This document shows positions 23,441 to 34,729 of a stretch of DNA of 64,000 nt, one piece after another. The position numbers and the translations under genes were made by a program. Location of the stretch: contig OY986435.1 of NCBI GenBank assembly GCA_963920525.1, positions 271,693,574-271,757,573 on the forward strand, given 5' to 3'. Position 1 is the stretch's first letter; the number at the start of each line of letters is the position of its first letter. The notes below the pieces were generated by a model. It was not told the DNA's origin and ran no database searches. It saw nothing but the letters and a program-made list of their open reading frames with translations. The DNA comes from Dichetophora obliterata. Taxonomy: Eukaryota > Arthropoda > Insecta > Diptera > Sciomyzidae.

Positions 23441-24182
23441 AAAAGATCTTTATTGAATATCTTTACAATAGATGCAATTTCTTCACGTCGAAAATAACAA
23501 ATCACAGACATACATAAATCTCATATTTTAGTTACCACAAACCATTAAAATCAGTATTCCTCACTCTCTATCTATATATCTCCATCTCTTTCACAAAAAA
23601 TCTCTGTTATTATAAGTTTTACTGTAATTTTTTTTAACTTACGGTGTATTTTTTTAGGGAGTTTTGGGAAATTCAACAGTTTTATGAATTTTCCTGTACA
23701 ACTGTGGTTTTAATAAAAGTGTAGACACATAAAGTTTCTTTTAGAGGAATTTATTAGTTCTTGGACAAAGTCACATATGTACCATATTTTATTAATTAAA
23801 CTACATTATACACTGGTAAGCAAATGTTTTATGTATGTATCACGACTTTTAGGCAACCCTGCCCATTTAGTTCAAATCACTTCAAAAATATTATACCTAT
23901 TCTTATACAAATTCTAAGTATTTTAGCATCAATACAATCGGTATAAAGCATATTAAATAAAATGCCACGTCCACTTTTGCAATAGTATAGGAAAACACCT
24001 AACTCATCTCTTAAAACACTTTCATAAGACTAGAATTAACCTGGGGTTTGATAATGACTACACTTTACTAGATGCTTAAAAAATATCTTTCCCTTCATTC
24101 AACAAACAAAACTACATGTTAGTTACATCAAACAATTGTAAAAAAAACGCTAATATTCTTACCTCTTTGCTAATATGTTATA
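23441..24182. other. AT-rich non-coding DNA
   Basis: No gene or clear repeat seen. Confidence 0.5.
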
Positions 24183-24209
24183 TACAGCTGCGGTCAAAAT
24201 AATAGTAGC
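24183..24209 (+). repeat. Tc1-like terminus, orphan
   Basis: TACAGCTGCGGTCAAAATAA followed by TAGTAGC. The same terminus occurs at 27963 (TACAGCTGCTGTCAAAATAA) in the same orientation. TA followed by CAGCTGCGG fits a Tc1-like end. No inverted partner was found nearby. Confidence 0.5.
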
Positions 24210-26534
24210 GCCCTTATATTCATACATGTTTGGATAAATAATACTAGTATACGAATTTCGGATCCGGTAAGTCCATTTTCATTCCTATATGTGCTTTCAA
24301 CACTCGTTCCAACTCCGTACTCAGTTTCCTCCTATATTGTAAAACTTTCAAGATACAGGGTGTTTTACGGTTTTGGTACGTGTTTAGTATTATTGATCTA
24401 GAATCTAAACTACTCACCATAAAATAAAAAATAATATTTTGTATTCTAGAAAAAATATCAGATTTTTCATAAGTATATCAATCGCTTTCGTGTCATGTGC
24501 TGTAGCGGAGAAAAAATTTTGAGATTATCCAAAAAAATATCTACAAATTTTCTATCTTTTGTTTTTCTATCTTTTTGTTTGGAAAATGCCAGAGCGATGC
24601 AGAGCGATGCAGAGGTAAAAAAAATTCGCCGTAAGAAAATCAAAATAACGTTACATTTTCAATTCTTTCAGAGCTGGTTATAAGCAGTAAATCATTTGGA
24701 TAAAATTAACAAAGAGGATATCAATATCCTTATTCCAAACGGCCAGTTAGATGTTAAGATTGTATTTAAAAGTAAATTGAAAATAAATAAAATTGAAAAC
24801 ATAGAAGAAATTACGAATTCCTTTTATAACTCTTTCGTGGGTTGGTTTGTATTTTTTTAAGCTTCATGTTACATTGCAATGAGTTGATTTAAGTGTTTTT
24901 TGAGTTCTCAATTTAAAATGAATTTAAAAGTTCTTAATACAATTCCGTAAACCTTTCGTAAACTTTTCAAACAAACTCAATTTTCGGAGTAATTAAAACG
25001 CACAAACAGAGTGAAATATAGTTTTTACTGCTTTGTCAAAATACCATACACGAAAAGAGTTAAAATGACCCCGAATACGGCCTTATTTACTCCGTGTTTT
25101 TTTTTTTTTTTTGGGTGTGCTTAAAATTTGAGTATGCTATTTTTAAAAGTAAAAGCTATCGAAATATGCGAAAACTTCACACTAGTGGTACCTTCAGAAG
25201 AGTCCTATAATATATTTACATCCAGAACACACTTTATCACAATATTGCAAATTTTGTCAACTTTAAATTTTGCACTTCACACAACTTCTGATCGCGCTTC
25301 TAAAAAAAAAAAACTTTTGCCTTAATTCTAACAAAAGTAATAGTAGTAAAAGTAATAAAAAGTGCATTTTTACCTTATCAACAAACCTAGAGGCTAGATG
25401 TGTTGACCAAAATAGAATTTATTATAGCCGAATGAGACCCATTAAGTGACACAATGACGCAAATACAGCATTACGCAATGCATATTAAAGTATAAAATCC
25501 ATTATGTAAGGCACTTCTTTAGATCCTTTAATACACATTCATTTAAAGGACACTTGGCTTAACGTGAGTTTATATGAGGATTGTACAATGCTCACTGAAC
25601 TTTATTAAAGCTTAGGGGACTTATAATGTTTACTTAACAATGATATGATGTTGGCCATAATTTTGCTAAAGCTTTTCGTCCCTAATCCCAATGCATTAAA
25701 TTTACATATCAAGGCTATCAGTTGGCTTAGGCTTATGCGCTTCGCAGGCTGAATGTTTGTTTTTAATTAAATAAGTATAGGCATATAAGTATGTCTCGAA
25801 CTGACCGTTAATATAATATACCACGTTCAGCTTATTTAACACTGATACGAATCGTATGACTTGACTCTTTTATTAATGTAGTCATTTTGCAATTAACCTA
25901 GAATAACAAAAAAGAAGTAATTTGTAAGTGAGCATTAGCAGTGAATTGATTAAATGATTGATGATACCCTATGTCGCGCGTATTTAATATCATTTACGAA
26001 ATATATTTATCAATTTTTATAAAAATATATAGCATAAATGTTGGTCAACCACATAAAACTAGCGTACAGTGTAACCTAGAATCTAGTATCACTTCAACAA
26101 TGTGCTATGATAACTAAAGTAGTCAATAATATTTCATAACTTTTATTTATTTGTTAACATACAGATTAAGTGATTAAAAGATTGTCGTTTAATGCTTCAA
26201 GTAAATTTGACTATTATATTGCAATCTGAAAAATCTTAAATACTTTTTAATGTCTTCTCTTTAATCTTAAAATAATGTTATATTTGAAAAGCAAGTAATG
26301 TTAATGTAATGAGAAAATGTGCACACAAATATATGAACTGCGTAACGAAGAACTGAATTTCATGATAAGTTGGAACTTTTGCATGTACTTAAATAAAAAA
26401 TTTAAATCTTTTATGTATTTATATTTTAAAGTAAATAGCTACTGTTTACGAGATGAGGTGATGGATAGACTGATTTAGCAGAAATTATTTACTTAAAATA
26501 TTTTAAGGTCTATTCTATGAAGTGATACACAAAC
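24210..26534. other. AT-rich non-coding DNA
   Basis: No gene recognised. A 12-bp direct repeat GCCAGAGCGATG/GCAGAGCGATGC lies at about 24588-24610. An intron-like GTAAAA...TTCTTTCAG stretch follows (24615-24671), but the adjoining frame has no recognisable content. Confidence 0.45.
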
Positions 26535-27335
26535 TTACTAACATACTTAGTTGGCGCTATAGCCGTATGTCGGTCTTGGCCTCATCTAAGAATGTGCGCC
26601 AGCCATTTCTGCCTATCGCTTGCTGGCGCCAGTTGGAAATTCCAAGCTTCGTCAAGTTGTTCTCTACTTGGTCTTTCCAACGAATATGCGGTAGTCCTCT
26701 TCTGCGTAGACCGCCGCTGTCTACCGAAACGAATATTTTCTTCCTTGGAGCATCGTCTTTCATGCGCTAAACATGACCTAGCCAGAGAAGCCTCTCGATT
26801 TTAATTCGCTTGGCTATGTCGATGTCAGCGTACAGCTCGTACAGTTTTTCATCATTCATCGTATTCGGTACTCGCTATTGACGCAGATTGGTTCGTAATT
26901 CTTACGAAGCATCTTTCACTCGAAAGCTCTTAAATTCTTTTAATCTCAACTGCTCAGCGTCCAGGTTTGTGATGCAAAGTGTAGAACAGGCATGATGAGC
27001 GATTTATTGAGCGCGATTTTCGTTCGTCGAGAGAATTCTCTGCTTCTCAATTGTCTACTGAGCCCAAAGTAACGCCTGTTGGCAAGAGTTATTTTTCGCT
27101 TGATCTCAATGCTGATGTCGTTGGTTGAGTTTATGCTGGATCCCAGATAGACGAAGTCCTTCACAACTTCGAAGGAGGTATTGTCAACTGTAACGTGGGT
27201 TCCAAGACGCTGGGACTCTTTGTTTGTAGACACCAAGTATTTCGTCTTATCTCTTATCTGCATTCACTGCCAGACCCATTCGACTTGATTTTTTTTCTAA
27301 TCTGGAAAATGCTGCAATGACTTCGCGCGTATTAT
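26535..27335 (-). pseudogene. RTE-type LINE, 3' fragment
   Basis: Minus-strand relic of the same LINE family as at 43.9-45.8 kb. Conserved pieces from N to C: KYLVSTNKESQRLG, then FVYLGSSINSTNDISIEI (27263-26946), and the C-terminal block with RWKDQVENNLTKLGISNW to EAKTDIRL (26763-26557). Frameshifts separate them. The RT catalytic motif (YADD) lies upstream of what is kept, so the copy is 5'-truncated near 27335. The 3' end is near the GCGCCAACTAAGTA complement at 26535-26550. The clade call rests on motif resemblance. Confidence 0.75.
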
Positions 27336-27485
27336 GGCGTGAAGTAATACACATATTTTTACAAAATGATGGAATCAGGTCGTTAATTCAAATCTCTCTT
27401 TTTTGATGATTAAATGATTAGTGTTTAATCTTCCCTAAGCACCGCAGACGCTTCCAGGGATATATTGGCCGTATAGCGTTATCAG

Positions 27486-27890
27486 AATGTTTCAAAAGTA
27501 ATGGTATGGAGAGTAATATTACTAAAAGGCAATTTTACGCATCTTTTCATTAATCGTGAGTTCGATATTGGTACGATTTATTATATTGAGCACGACTTGG
27601 AACGTTATTTTTTACCTTATACTCAGGAGTTGTATGTCGATAAAAATGGTTGCTTCCAGCAAAATATTCTGCCTAATCATACCAGCCAAAATGCACCAAA
27701 AAATTTTATATCAACCAAAAAATGTCATTTCCGTTTCTAGATCTTAACAACCTTCGTATGGAGCTATATGTTCTGCAAAATTGGCATCACAAGAAACCTT
27801 AAAATCTATAAATATGCACTCGGCTGATAAAGATTTGAAGCCAAGTGAATATAGATGCCCCTTGCAAATCAATCTTCAAACGTTTGAATC
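27486..27890 (+). pseudogene. Tc1-like transposase fragment
   Basis: The plus strand from 27501 reads WRVILLKGNFTHLFINREF, then LERYFLPYTQELYVDKNG, then CFQQNILPNHTSQNAPKNF. In the Tc1 family the last block is normally FQQDN.P.HTS, so the second catalytic Asp has changed to Asn here. The preceding block matches the VWG...LDG...Y...L region. The DLNPIE block is not readable. No matching inverted ends were located, although an orphan Tc1-like terminus lies at 27963. Confidence 0.65.
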
Positions 27891-27962
27891 AAACAATAAG
27901 AAAAGAATTTGAGAAGTTTTTTATATAAGTATTTAAATTTATACTTTTTTTCTACATAGATA

Positions 27963-27987
27963 TACAGCTGCTGTCAAAATAATAGCA
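27963..27987 (+). repeat. Tc1-like terminus, orphan
   Basis: TACAGCTGCTGTCAAAATAA then TAGCA, the same family as the terminus at 24183 with one internal difference and the same orientation. Confidence 0.5.
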
Positions 27988-28040
27988 CCAAGGCAGTTGC
28001 AATTTTTTTTTGACTAATAGAAATAAATTTTCTAATAAAT

Positions 28041-28200
28041 AAGGTGTAATGTAGCAAATGTAGTAGTGTGCTTGGCTCGTAAGCGAAAAAGCCGCGAGCC
28101 GCGGTTCAATCCCAGTCCAGACAGAAGTTTTTCAAAAAGTTTTTTTAATTGAATTAATATTTCTGTTCAGCCGCAAACAATGGCAAGCCTCAAAAAGCAA
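28041..28200 (+). mobile_element. SINE, diverged 5' fragment
   Basis: Contains GCGGTTCAATCCCAG (box B), CAGACAGAAGTTTTT, AATTGAATTAATATTTCTGT and ACAATGGCAAGCCTC in the same order as the SINE at 19301. It stops after about 160 bp and lacks the 3' body. Confidence 0.7.
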
Positions 28201-31200
28201 AAAATTATTAAATAGAGTAACAATAAATAATTTGAATACAAATATAGCAACAGCAAATAAAAGCTTACTTGTCCCAAAAATAATTTTATGTGAACATTAA
28301 AGTGAACATAATTTGCTTCCGGAAAACATTTTATGCTTACTGTAAAATAAAACACATTTCTTGTAAAAATTAACTTGTTTGCTATAAGCAAGTTTTTAAA
28401 CATAATAGTATCCTTCGATTTTATGTTTGTGTCAAATATATTTTTTTTTCTGCGTGTACTAATCTGGCAAAATCAAAATTTCAAAAATGTGACTCCATTG
28501 ATTCTGCAAAGTATTGTTTGGTGTGCTCTTTGTTTACTTTTCTATTACGAATCAATCTAGGCTACAACAGCTTGTTGGTATAAAACCAGAGAAGGCGATT
28601 AGAAGGGTTTTTCTAAATTTGTAGTTGCATGTGTAAACATAATAACAAACTTGTTTTTGTAGATCGGGCTAGCGCCAGTGTTTACATGATAAATTAGTTA
28701 TAGCATATTTTAATTACTATTTATTTTTATAACTATACATAATTTGTAAAAACATAATATAGTATAACACAGAAGATTCTCTAAATTACTAAATTTAATG
28801 TAAATGAAAAACCCACTCAAAATATTACTTATATAAGTAAACAGTTTAGTAACGTTACAAGTCTAATTTTGTTTTTGTCTCTTCTTCCAGAATTTGTCAG
28901 TTGAACTTCGTAATTGTTTTTTGTAAGATTTTGTAATACAATCCAAGCATCACCATTCCATCCATGATCATTTATAAAATTAGAAAAACTTGAAATTTTA
29001 CAGATATGGCATTGCTTTTACGTGCACTTAATTTCAATGTCAATGTCAAGAAAAAAAAAACAAAACTGGTAACAACAGCTGAATTCCTTGTTCAGAGGAA
29101 TTTGTTATGACTACACTAAGAAATATTTGGATGTTATTGACATTTTACTTCTCAGCTGTAATGACGCTTCTATCAAAACGATAGGAAGCTGAAAATTATT
29201 TTGTGTTTAAAATTATTTCATGGTGATAAAGAATATCGAGTACAAAATAAAAAATATTTAAACCGTAAGTTGTAGTCAATTTTTAATTCAAATTATACTA
29301 ACAAATGCGCTTGTAGTTCACTAACAAACGCAGTTCAAATATTGATTTTTCTCAAAAGCTTGAAGGGAAAAAAAATTTTGTTTTACAGCTGTTTGCTAAG
29401 AGTTGCCATATAAAATTTTTATAAATTATTTTCAATTACACTGAACAATGAAATCGGTTGTAAAAAACAGCTACAGAGTATTAAAAATGGTCTTATGTCA
29501 ATAGACGACCGAAATTGGATATCTGTTATATTTCTCTAATAAATTTTCCTATACCAATCAGAAATAGACCAGTCAGACGTAGTTAATGTTAAAAGAACCA
29601 AACACGTCCACCTTTCATGTAACCAAAATTGATAATCAAAAAAAATTATGTGTGCTTTAATTTATTTCTGCAATAATTTTTGGATAAGAGGAAAGCAAAT
29701 TAGTTACGTGTGTCGTATTTTATTGATCTGAAATAATTTTTTGGCAAAATATACGCATATAAAAAATTATTTCTGATATAGGGACTTAAGGCATGTTAGT
29801 GGGCTAATTTGGTACTTTACGCTGATTTGGTAAATGTAATAATAAACAAATTGGTCATTTCATTGGACTTAAAAAATTACAAAAAAATATGTGTATTAAA
29901 TTTTATTGATCTCAAATAATTGTCAAAATATATCGAATGACGATTTCGTTTATTTTTGAAGTGGGCATTTTAGTTGAACGTTTTGGAATACATATATTCA
30001 ACATAAATTTATTACCAAAACGTTATTATAAATGTATGGATAACGTTGTTTTTGCATTATATTTAAAAACATTTTACTTAAAAAAAAATGTCACTAAAAT
30101 TACAAAATATGTAAGTAAAATAAACTTATTACAAAAAACACACTTGCCCTATAAATTTTTTTAATTTTTAAAAATAATTTTAATTTTTAAAACAATTTAA
30201 AAAACAAAAAATATACAGTTACATAAAAATTATTTTATCAATCTATTGAAAAAATAAAATAATATAAAACTAACACAAATTCATTATTTTTATAGTTTAA
30301 GTTTTGAACTAAAAATATTTATATAATTTAATATTTTTATTGCTATTTCTTGTTTATATTAATTTAGATTACAAATACTAAAAAAAAAATTATAAAATTT
30401 TCGATTCAATTTTTCTTAAACCAATCTATCAATTATGTTAAAAAATTTTATCATAACTTTCAACCAATTTTCTTTAATTCTGGAATAGTGAATTTTTATT
30501 TAAATATTGAAAATTACAAGTCGAACTCGGATTTGTAAACACTTTTGAACCTAGTTTTTTCAATCTATAAATACTAATAAATAAAATTGAAGTGTGTGTT
30601 ATTTACATGAAAAATTAATAAAAAATTAAAGCATGCAAAGAGACTTTTGCAAAACAAACTTTTTCTGGTGCTCGAGTTTTAAAAAATCTTTTTTTAATGT
30701 TTTTCAAAATTACAATATATTGATAGTATACTACTTACCTTTACCAACCGAACTTCTTTTTGATATAAGATTATTAACAGCAAAAATATTAAGTCTTCAA
30801 GAAGTATCAAAAGTTACAAAAAATAATCAAAAATAATACACTTTTTAGAAACGCTACAACCAAATGGCACAACAAGTTGCCCAAATGCATTTTATATGTT
30901 TAAAAAACTTAACTAACACTTTTGCGAAAGGTTGGCAGTTAAGAAAAATATAATTTCACAAAATTTGACTAAAACTACAGTGAACGATGTCACAGAAGGC
31001 GACAACGACACTGATCTAAAAAGTGAATAAATCAGTGAAGAGCCATTTTAAAAAATTACAAGGTCATATACCTTGTTACTCGTGCGGTAAGGTTTCTTCT
31101 TTAAATTTATTATTATTTACTAAACTTATGATAAAAAAAGAACTTTTTAAATATATTGCAAATTTTGTGCTTCCTTTGACCGTATATTTCCAAAAAAAAA

Positions 31201-31890
31201 AACTGAACGGAAAAATTCAAGAGCTGGAATAAAGAAAGGAAAGACCTGAATATTGACAGACACTTCAGAAAAAGAAATCTTCTTATATACAACTCAGTCT
31301 CATCTTCAGACGCTGAAATCTCTTACCTATGCCTCGAGAGAGTTTGCTGCGGAAATCAAAAGAGACTTATAACACTGCAAGGGTTTTTCAGTCTCAGAAA
31401 TCCTACTTTAACGGCGCAAGTGATTTATCAAACAATGAAATATTAAAGGCATGCGGATCAAAGCGCCCCTAACTCATTATTGTCTTTTTTAATCATATCA
31501 TTTTCCTTCTTAACCTTTATACATTAAAATTAAGCAGAAGCATGTGTTTTCACTTTCTTTGTAACTTTTAATTTATTTTTTGCCATCATTTCTTACATTT
31601 CAGTCGACGTTGTGAAAATGCCTGGTTTGTGTAGATGCAAGGCCATTGTTTGGAAACAACAATTGATTTATTGTAAAATGGTCCGAGGTACTCGACTTTT
31701 ATTTACCTTTTATTTATAAAATGATTAAAGTAATGATTTGTTTGGTGAAAAAGATCATTACCCTGCAGTGAAAAATCGTACTAATTATGAATTTAACTAG
31801 TTAACTAGTCAAAAAAATATTAGATGTTAAACTAGTGAAATCTTACTAACCAAAAAGTTAATAAAAAATACAAGCTAATTTGACGACCAA
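28201..31890. other. AT-rich non-coding DNA
   Basis: No gene, RNA or intact element recognised in 3.7 kb. TATTTTATTGATCTGAAATAA (near 29727) and TTTTATTGATCTCAAATAAT (near 29900) are an old local duplication. At 31785-31860 ACTAG/CTAGT recurs several times, continuing after the SINE at 32245-32350. This resembles the larger ACTAGT-rich island at 46.1 kb. Confidence 0.45.
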
Positions 31891-32230
31891 GTGGCGGCCG
31901 TAGCCAAGTGGGTAGAGTGCGTGGCCCCTAAGCTAAAGAACTGCGATAGCCCGGGCTCAATTCCAGCTAAGATAGAAAGTTTTTTCAATTAAATTAATTT
32001 TTCTGTTCGGTCGTCACCTCTCTGTAGACAATGGCAAACCTCAGAGAGTAAAAATTGCCATGTAAAGCTTCCTGAGAACATAAGCCGTTCGGAGTCGGCA
32101 TTAAGCACGTAGGTCCAGTTCTCAGTCATTTGTGATCAAACATTTAACAAGACGCACAACACAATTGATCAATAGAAGCTAGGTCAAAGTCCTTTCAAGG
32201 GCTGAAATGACCAGTTTATTATTATTATTA
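31891..32230 (+). mobile_element. tRNA-derived SINE, second full copy
   Basis: Same structure as the copy at 19301 (box A TAGCCAAGTGGG, box B GGGCTCAATTCC, end CCAGTTTA), with a tail of TTA repeats instead of a T run. The two copies differ at only a small number of positions by eye. No clean target duplication is visible. It interrupts an ACTAGT-rich stretch. Confidence 0.87.
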
Positions 32231-33480
32231 GTTGCTTAATTTATAGTTAACTTACTAGTCGCATTTTGACTAGCTAAAACAATATCAACTGTTTTTCTAG
32301 CTCATAGCTAAGTAGTCTAAATGTACTGGCTTCTTTGCAGTTGCAAACTCGCTAGTTCTGCATAAATTTGTAAGCATTAAATAAATTCAGTTTCTAGTTG
32401 TAAAACAGTAAAAATTAGGGATGTGACGGATGTCATTTTGCGGATGCAGTTCTGTAAAGAGCCTTCCTTGAGGATGCGAATAATTTAAATTCATATCCGC
32501 AGATGCGAATGTTTTCAATTAAATAATAAATTTATTTTTTATTAGTCGCCGATTTGTAAGATACTTTTTATGTAGGCGTGTCCAGATAGCATCCATGGCA
32601 ACAAAAACTTTACGCAAACTCGTTTTTCTCGAAACAACTCTTTTCGACCTCGTTGACGTTATTACGAAAAAAACTATTCAACCGATCGGACAATAATTTT
32701 AAATATTATTATACATATTTGTATGTTATGCAATTATATATATTAATTAATATTTAATTTATTTTTTATGCGACCTAAAATTTCTATTTAGATATCCGCC
32801 ATTTTGTTATTTTTTAATGACAAGTCTACTGAACAATTATCTATTTAAATTATTTGTTTTAAATTACTTTAAGTGCCGTTATCACTCGAGCCAGAAAACA
32901 CCTTATTTTCTTTTGTCCACTTTGAAAGTACAAATTAACAAATAAAAAAGTGTTTTTGTACGGTGTGAGATGTTTATAAACCCATATAAAAATATTTAAA
33001 GGATTGTATTTTATTTTCCTTAAAAAAAAAATCATTCCGAAATAAACCTTGAAAATTAAGGGAGCACCGGACTACATCCTTAAGTCAACGCAATTATTCG
33101 AAGTTATTTTCAATTAAGTTTATATATTCTTCTATATCCATATCATTACTATTATATAAAATTGAATTTAAAATTTAAAGTTACGTTTTTACTCCAAAAG
33201 TATTAGGCCGATTTTTTGAAAAAATTTTAAAACAATATATTTGTGCAACAGATTTATTTAGGGGTATTTTTCTATCGTAATTGTAATAATAAATATATAA
33301 AATTAAGGTATCAAGTTTTTTAAGAAATCATCCCAGCTGCAACGTATTGCTTTTTCGTTGTCTTTCGACGCGTTTGTGTTGCAAGAGTTTCAATAAACTC
33401 CATTTTGCTCTTTATTTTTATCTCTCTTTTTGAGCTCAGCTAGCACAGCGCAACAAAAATAAAACTGATAGCCGATACAC
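32231..33480. other. Non-coding DNA with dispersed repeats
   Basis: Around 32418-32510 GGATG motifs (GGGATGTGACGGATG, GCGGATGCAG, GAGGATGCGAA) suggest a decayed hAT-like end. CTCGTTTTTCTCGAAA near 32610 is a dispersed repeat. No gene. Confidence 0.4.
32871..33090 (+). repeat. Dispersed repeat B, copy 1
   Basis: AAGTGCCGTTATCACTCGAG, TTTTGTCCACTTTG and GAAATAAACCTT, ending ACTACATCCTTAAG, occur in the same order at 46956-47145. Old and diverged, non-coding here. Confidence 0.6.
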
Positions 33481-33483
33481 ATT

Positions 33484-33644
33484 GGCCGCATTCTAGCCGA
33501 AAAAGTGCTCAAGAACTGTTCCACAACTTTTGGGCTGAATGGTATGCTCTCACAGAACATGTTCCTTGAGATGTCACAATTTATATAGCGAAAATATTTT
33601 ATGCTACTTCGCTACTTGAGCACTTTTTCGGCTAGAATGCGGCC
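33484..33644. mobile_element. MITE, 161 bp, 30-bp inverted repeats
   Basis: The ends are near-perfect inverted repeats: GGCCGCATTCTAGCCGAAAA then AGTGCTCAAG at 33484-33513, and the exact complement at 33615-33644. ATT lies on both sides (33481-33483, 33645-33647), a possible 3-bp target duplication. Joining the flanks at that point gives CGATACACATTGACTGC, and the complement of that uninterrupted sequence is present at about 34530, an independent copy of the empty site. Confidence 0.8.
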
Positions 33645-33836
33645 ATTGACTGCGACTAGCGACGAACGCCAATTGTCAAAAAATAGAACGCATGTTTTCT
33701 TATGAAGATGTATTTTTTGAAGACGGCACGACAAAGAGAGAACACGACCACAATTTTTGCTGCCGCAGACTTCAATCTATTTTTAATTTTATAGACGACA
33801 AGAGCGAACATAGCAGAGTTTGTTTATGTTTTGTAT

Positions 33837-34410
33837 CATGGTGTAAGAAATAGAGGTGTTAGGGAGTTTAACACTTCTCTCTCAAAATGATAAAATAATG
33901 TTTCCCCGCTCTTGTCAAAAACAGCTGACGGTGAATTGCAATGAAAACAAATTTTGTTAAATTAGTGTCTTTCTGCAAGAGTATAAGACTAAAGTGAGAA
34001 TAAAGTGATATGGAAAACTATAAACAATATGAGACGCTGTGCGATACGCAAAAAAAAACGATGTGAATGCAAGACAATTTGCATGCTGACTAAAGCCTTA
34101 TGTCGGCGGCACCTTCCAGCGCACGTTTCTGATAAAATGACCAAAACATTCAACGACAAACTTGTCAAATCGGCGAAGACAACTGCAATAACTTTTTGTC
34201 AACACATCACGGCACAATAAATTGCATTTAATAATTGTTTATACTTAATTCGCACAATAAAAACTATAGCACGTCATCTAGCAACTCAAACAAATAACAC
34301 AATTTGACAACTATCAACAGTTCCGCTCTTTCGCTCACAATTTTTTGACAGAAGCAAAGAAATTCATGGTGTTGTTAAAAACTCACTACAACAGGTTTTC
34401 TTACACCATG
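33837..34410. mobile_element. Non-autonomous DNA transposon, 574 bp
   Basis: The left end CATGGTGTAAGAAA (33837-33850) and its exact complement at 34397-34410 form perfect 14-bp termini. Weaker similarity continues about 20 bp further (GTGTTAGGGAGTTTAACAC against TGTTGTAGTGAGTTTTTAAC). Directly outside lie TTTTGTAT (33829-33836) and TTTTGCAT (34411-34418), an 8-bp target duplication with one mismatch, as expected for hAT-like elements. The 71-codon frame inside is Lys/Arg/Cys-rich and not recognised. Confidence 0.65.
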
Positions 34411-34721
34411 TTTTGCATGAAATACAGATTGTCGCTGTTGCGTTCATTATAATCAAGTCGTCGGGAATACTGCGACATTTCTCTCTAACGGCAAGTTTTC
34501 GTTTTGTCGGTGGACGACTGTTGCAGTCAATGTGTATCGGCTATGATGAGCGTCGAGCAAGGCGACGCATTTATATCAGGGCTGGGCATTCTAACACAGT
34601 CACATTTTATTTTGTCTTGTTAGTATTGGTGCACTCTCGAATAGCGCACACTGAGCGAAATAGTGGTCACAATTATTTAGATTTACAAGTTTGTATGTTT
34701 AATAACCTCCACACATACTGT
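34411..34721. other. Non-coding flank
   Basis: Contains GCAGTCAATGTGTATCGGCT (34527-34546), the inverted copy of the sequence interrupted by the MITE at 33484. CAGGGCTGGGCATTC (34578) looks like a hAT terminus without a partner. Confidence 0.4.
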
Positions 34722-34729
34722 AATATGTG

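Noticed and set aside
22509..25115. A 2.6-kb element bounded by CACCGAAAAAAAAGTGCGGAG and its partner
   Set aside because: Most of the match is a homopolymer run; only CGGAGT is informative, and no duplication was found.
27963..27987. Right-hand end of the Tc1 fragment at 27.5 kb
   Set aside because: The terminus has left-end orientation, so it cannot close that element; it is kept as an orphan end.
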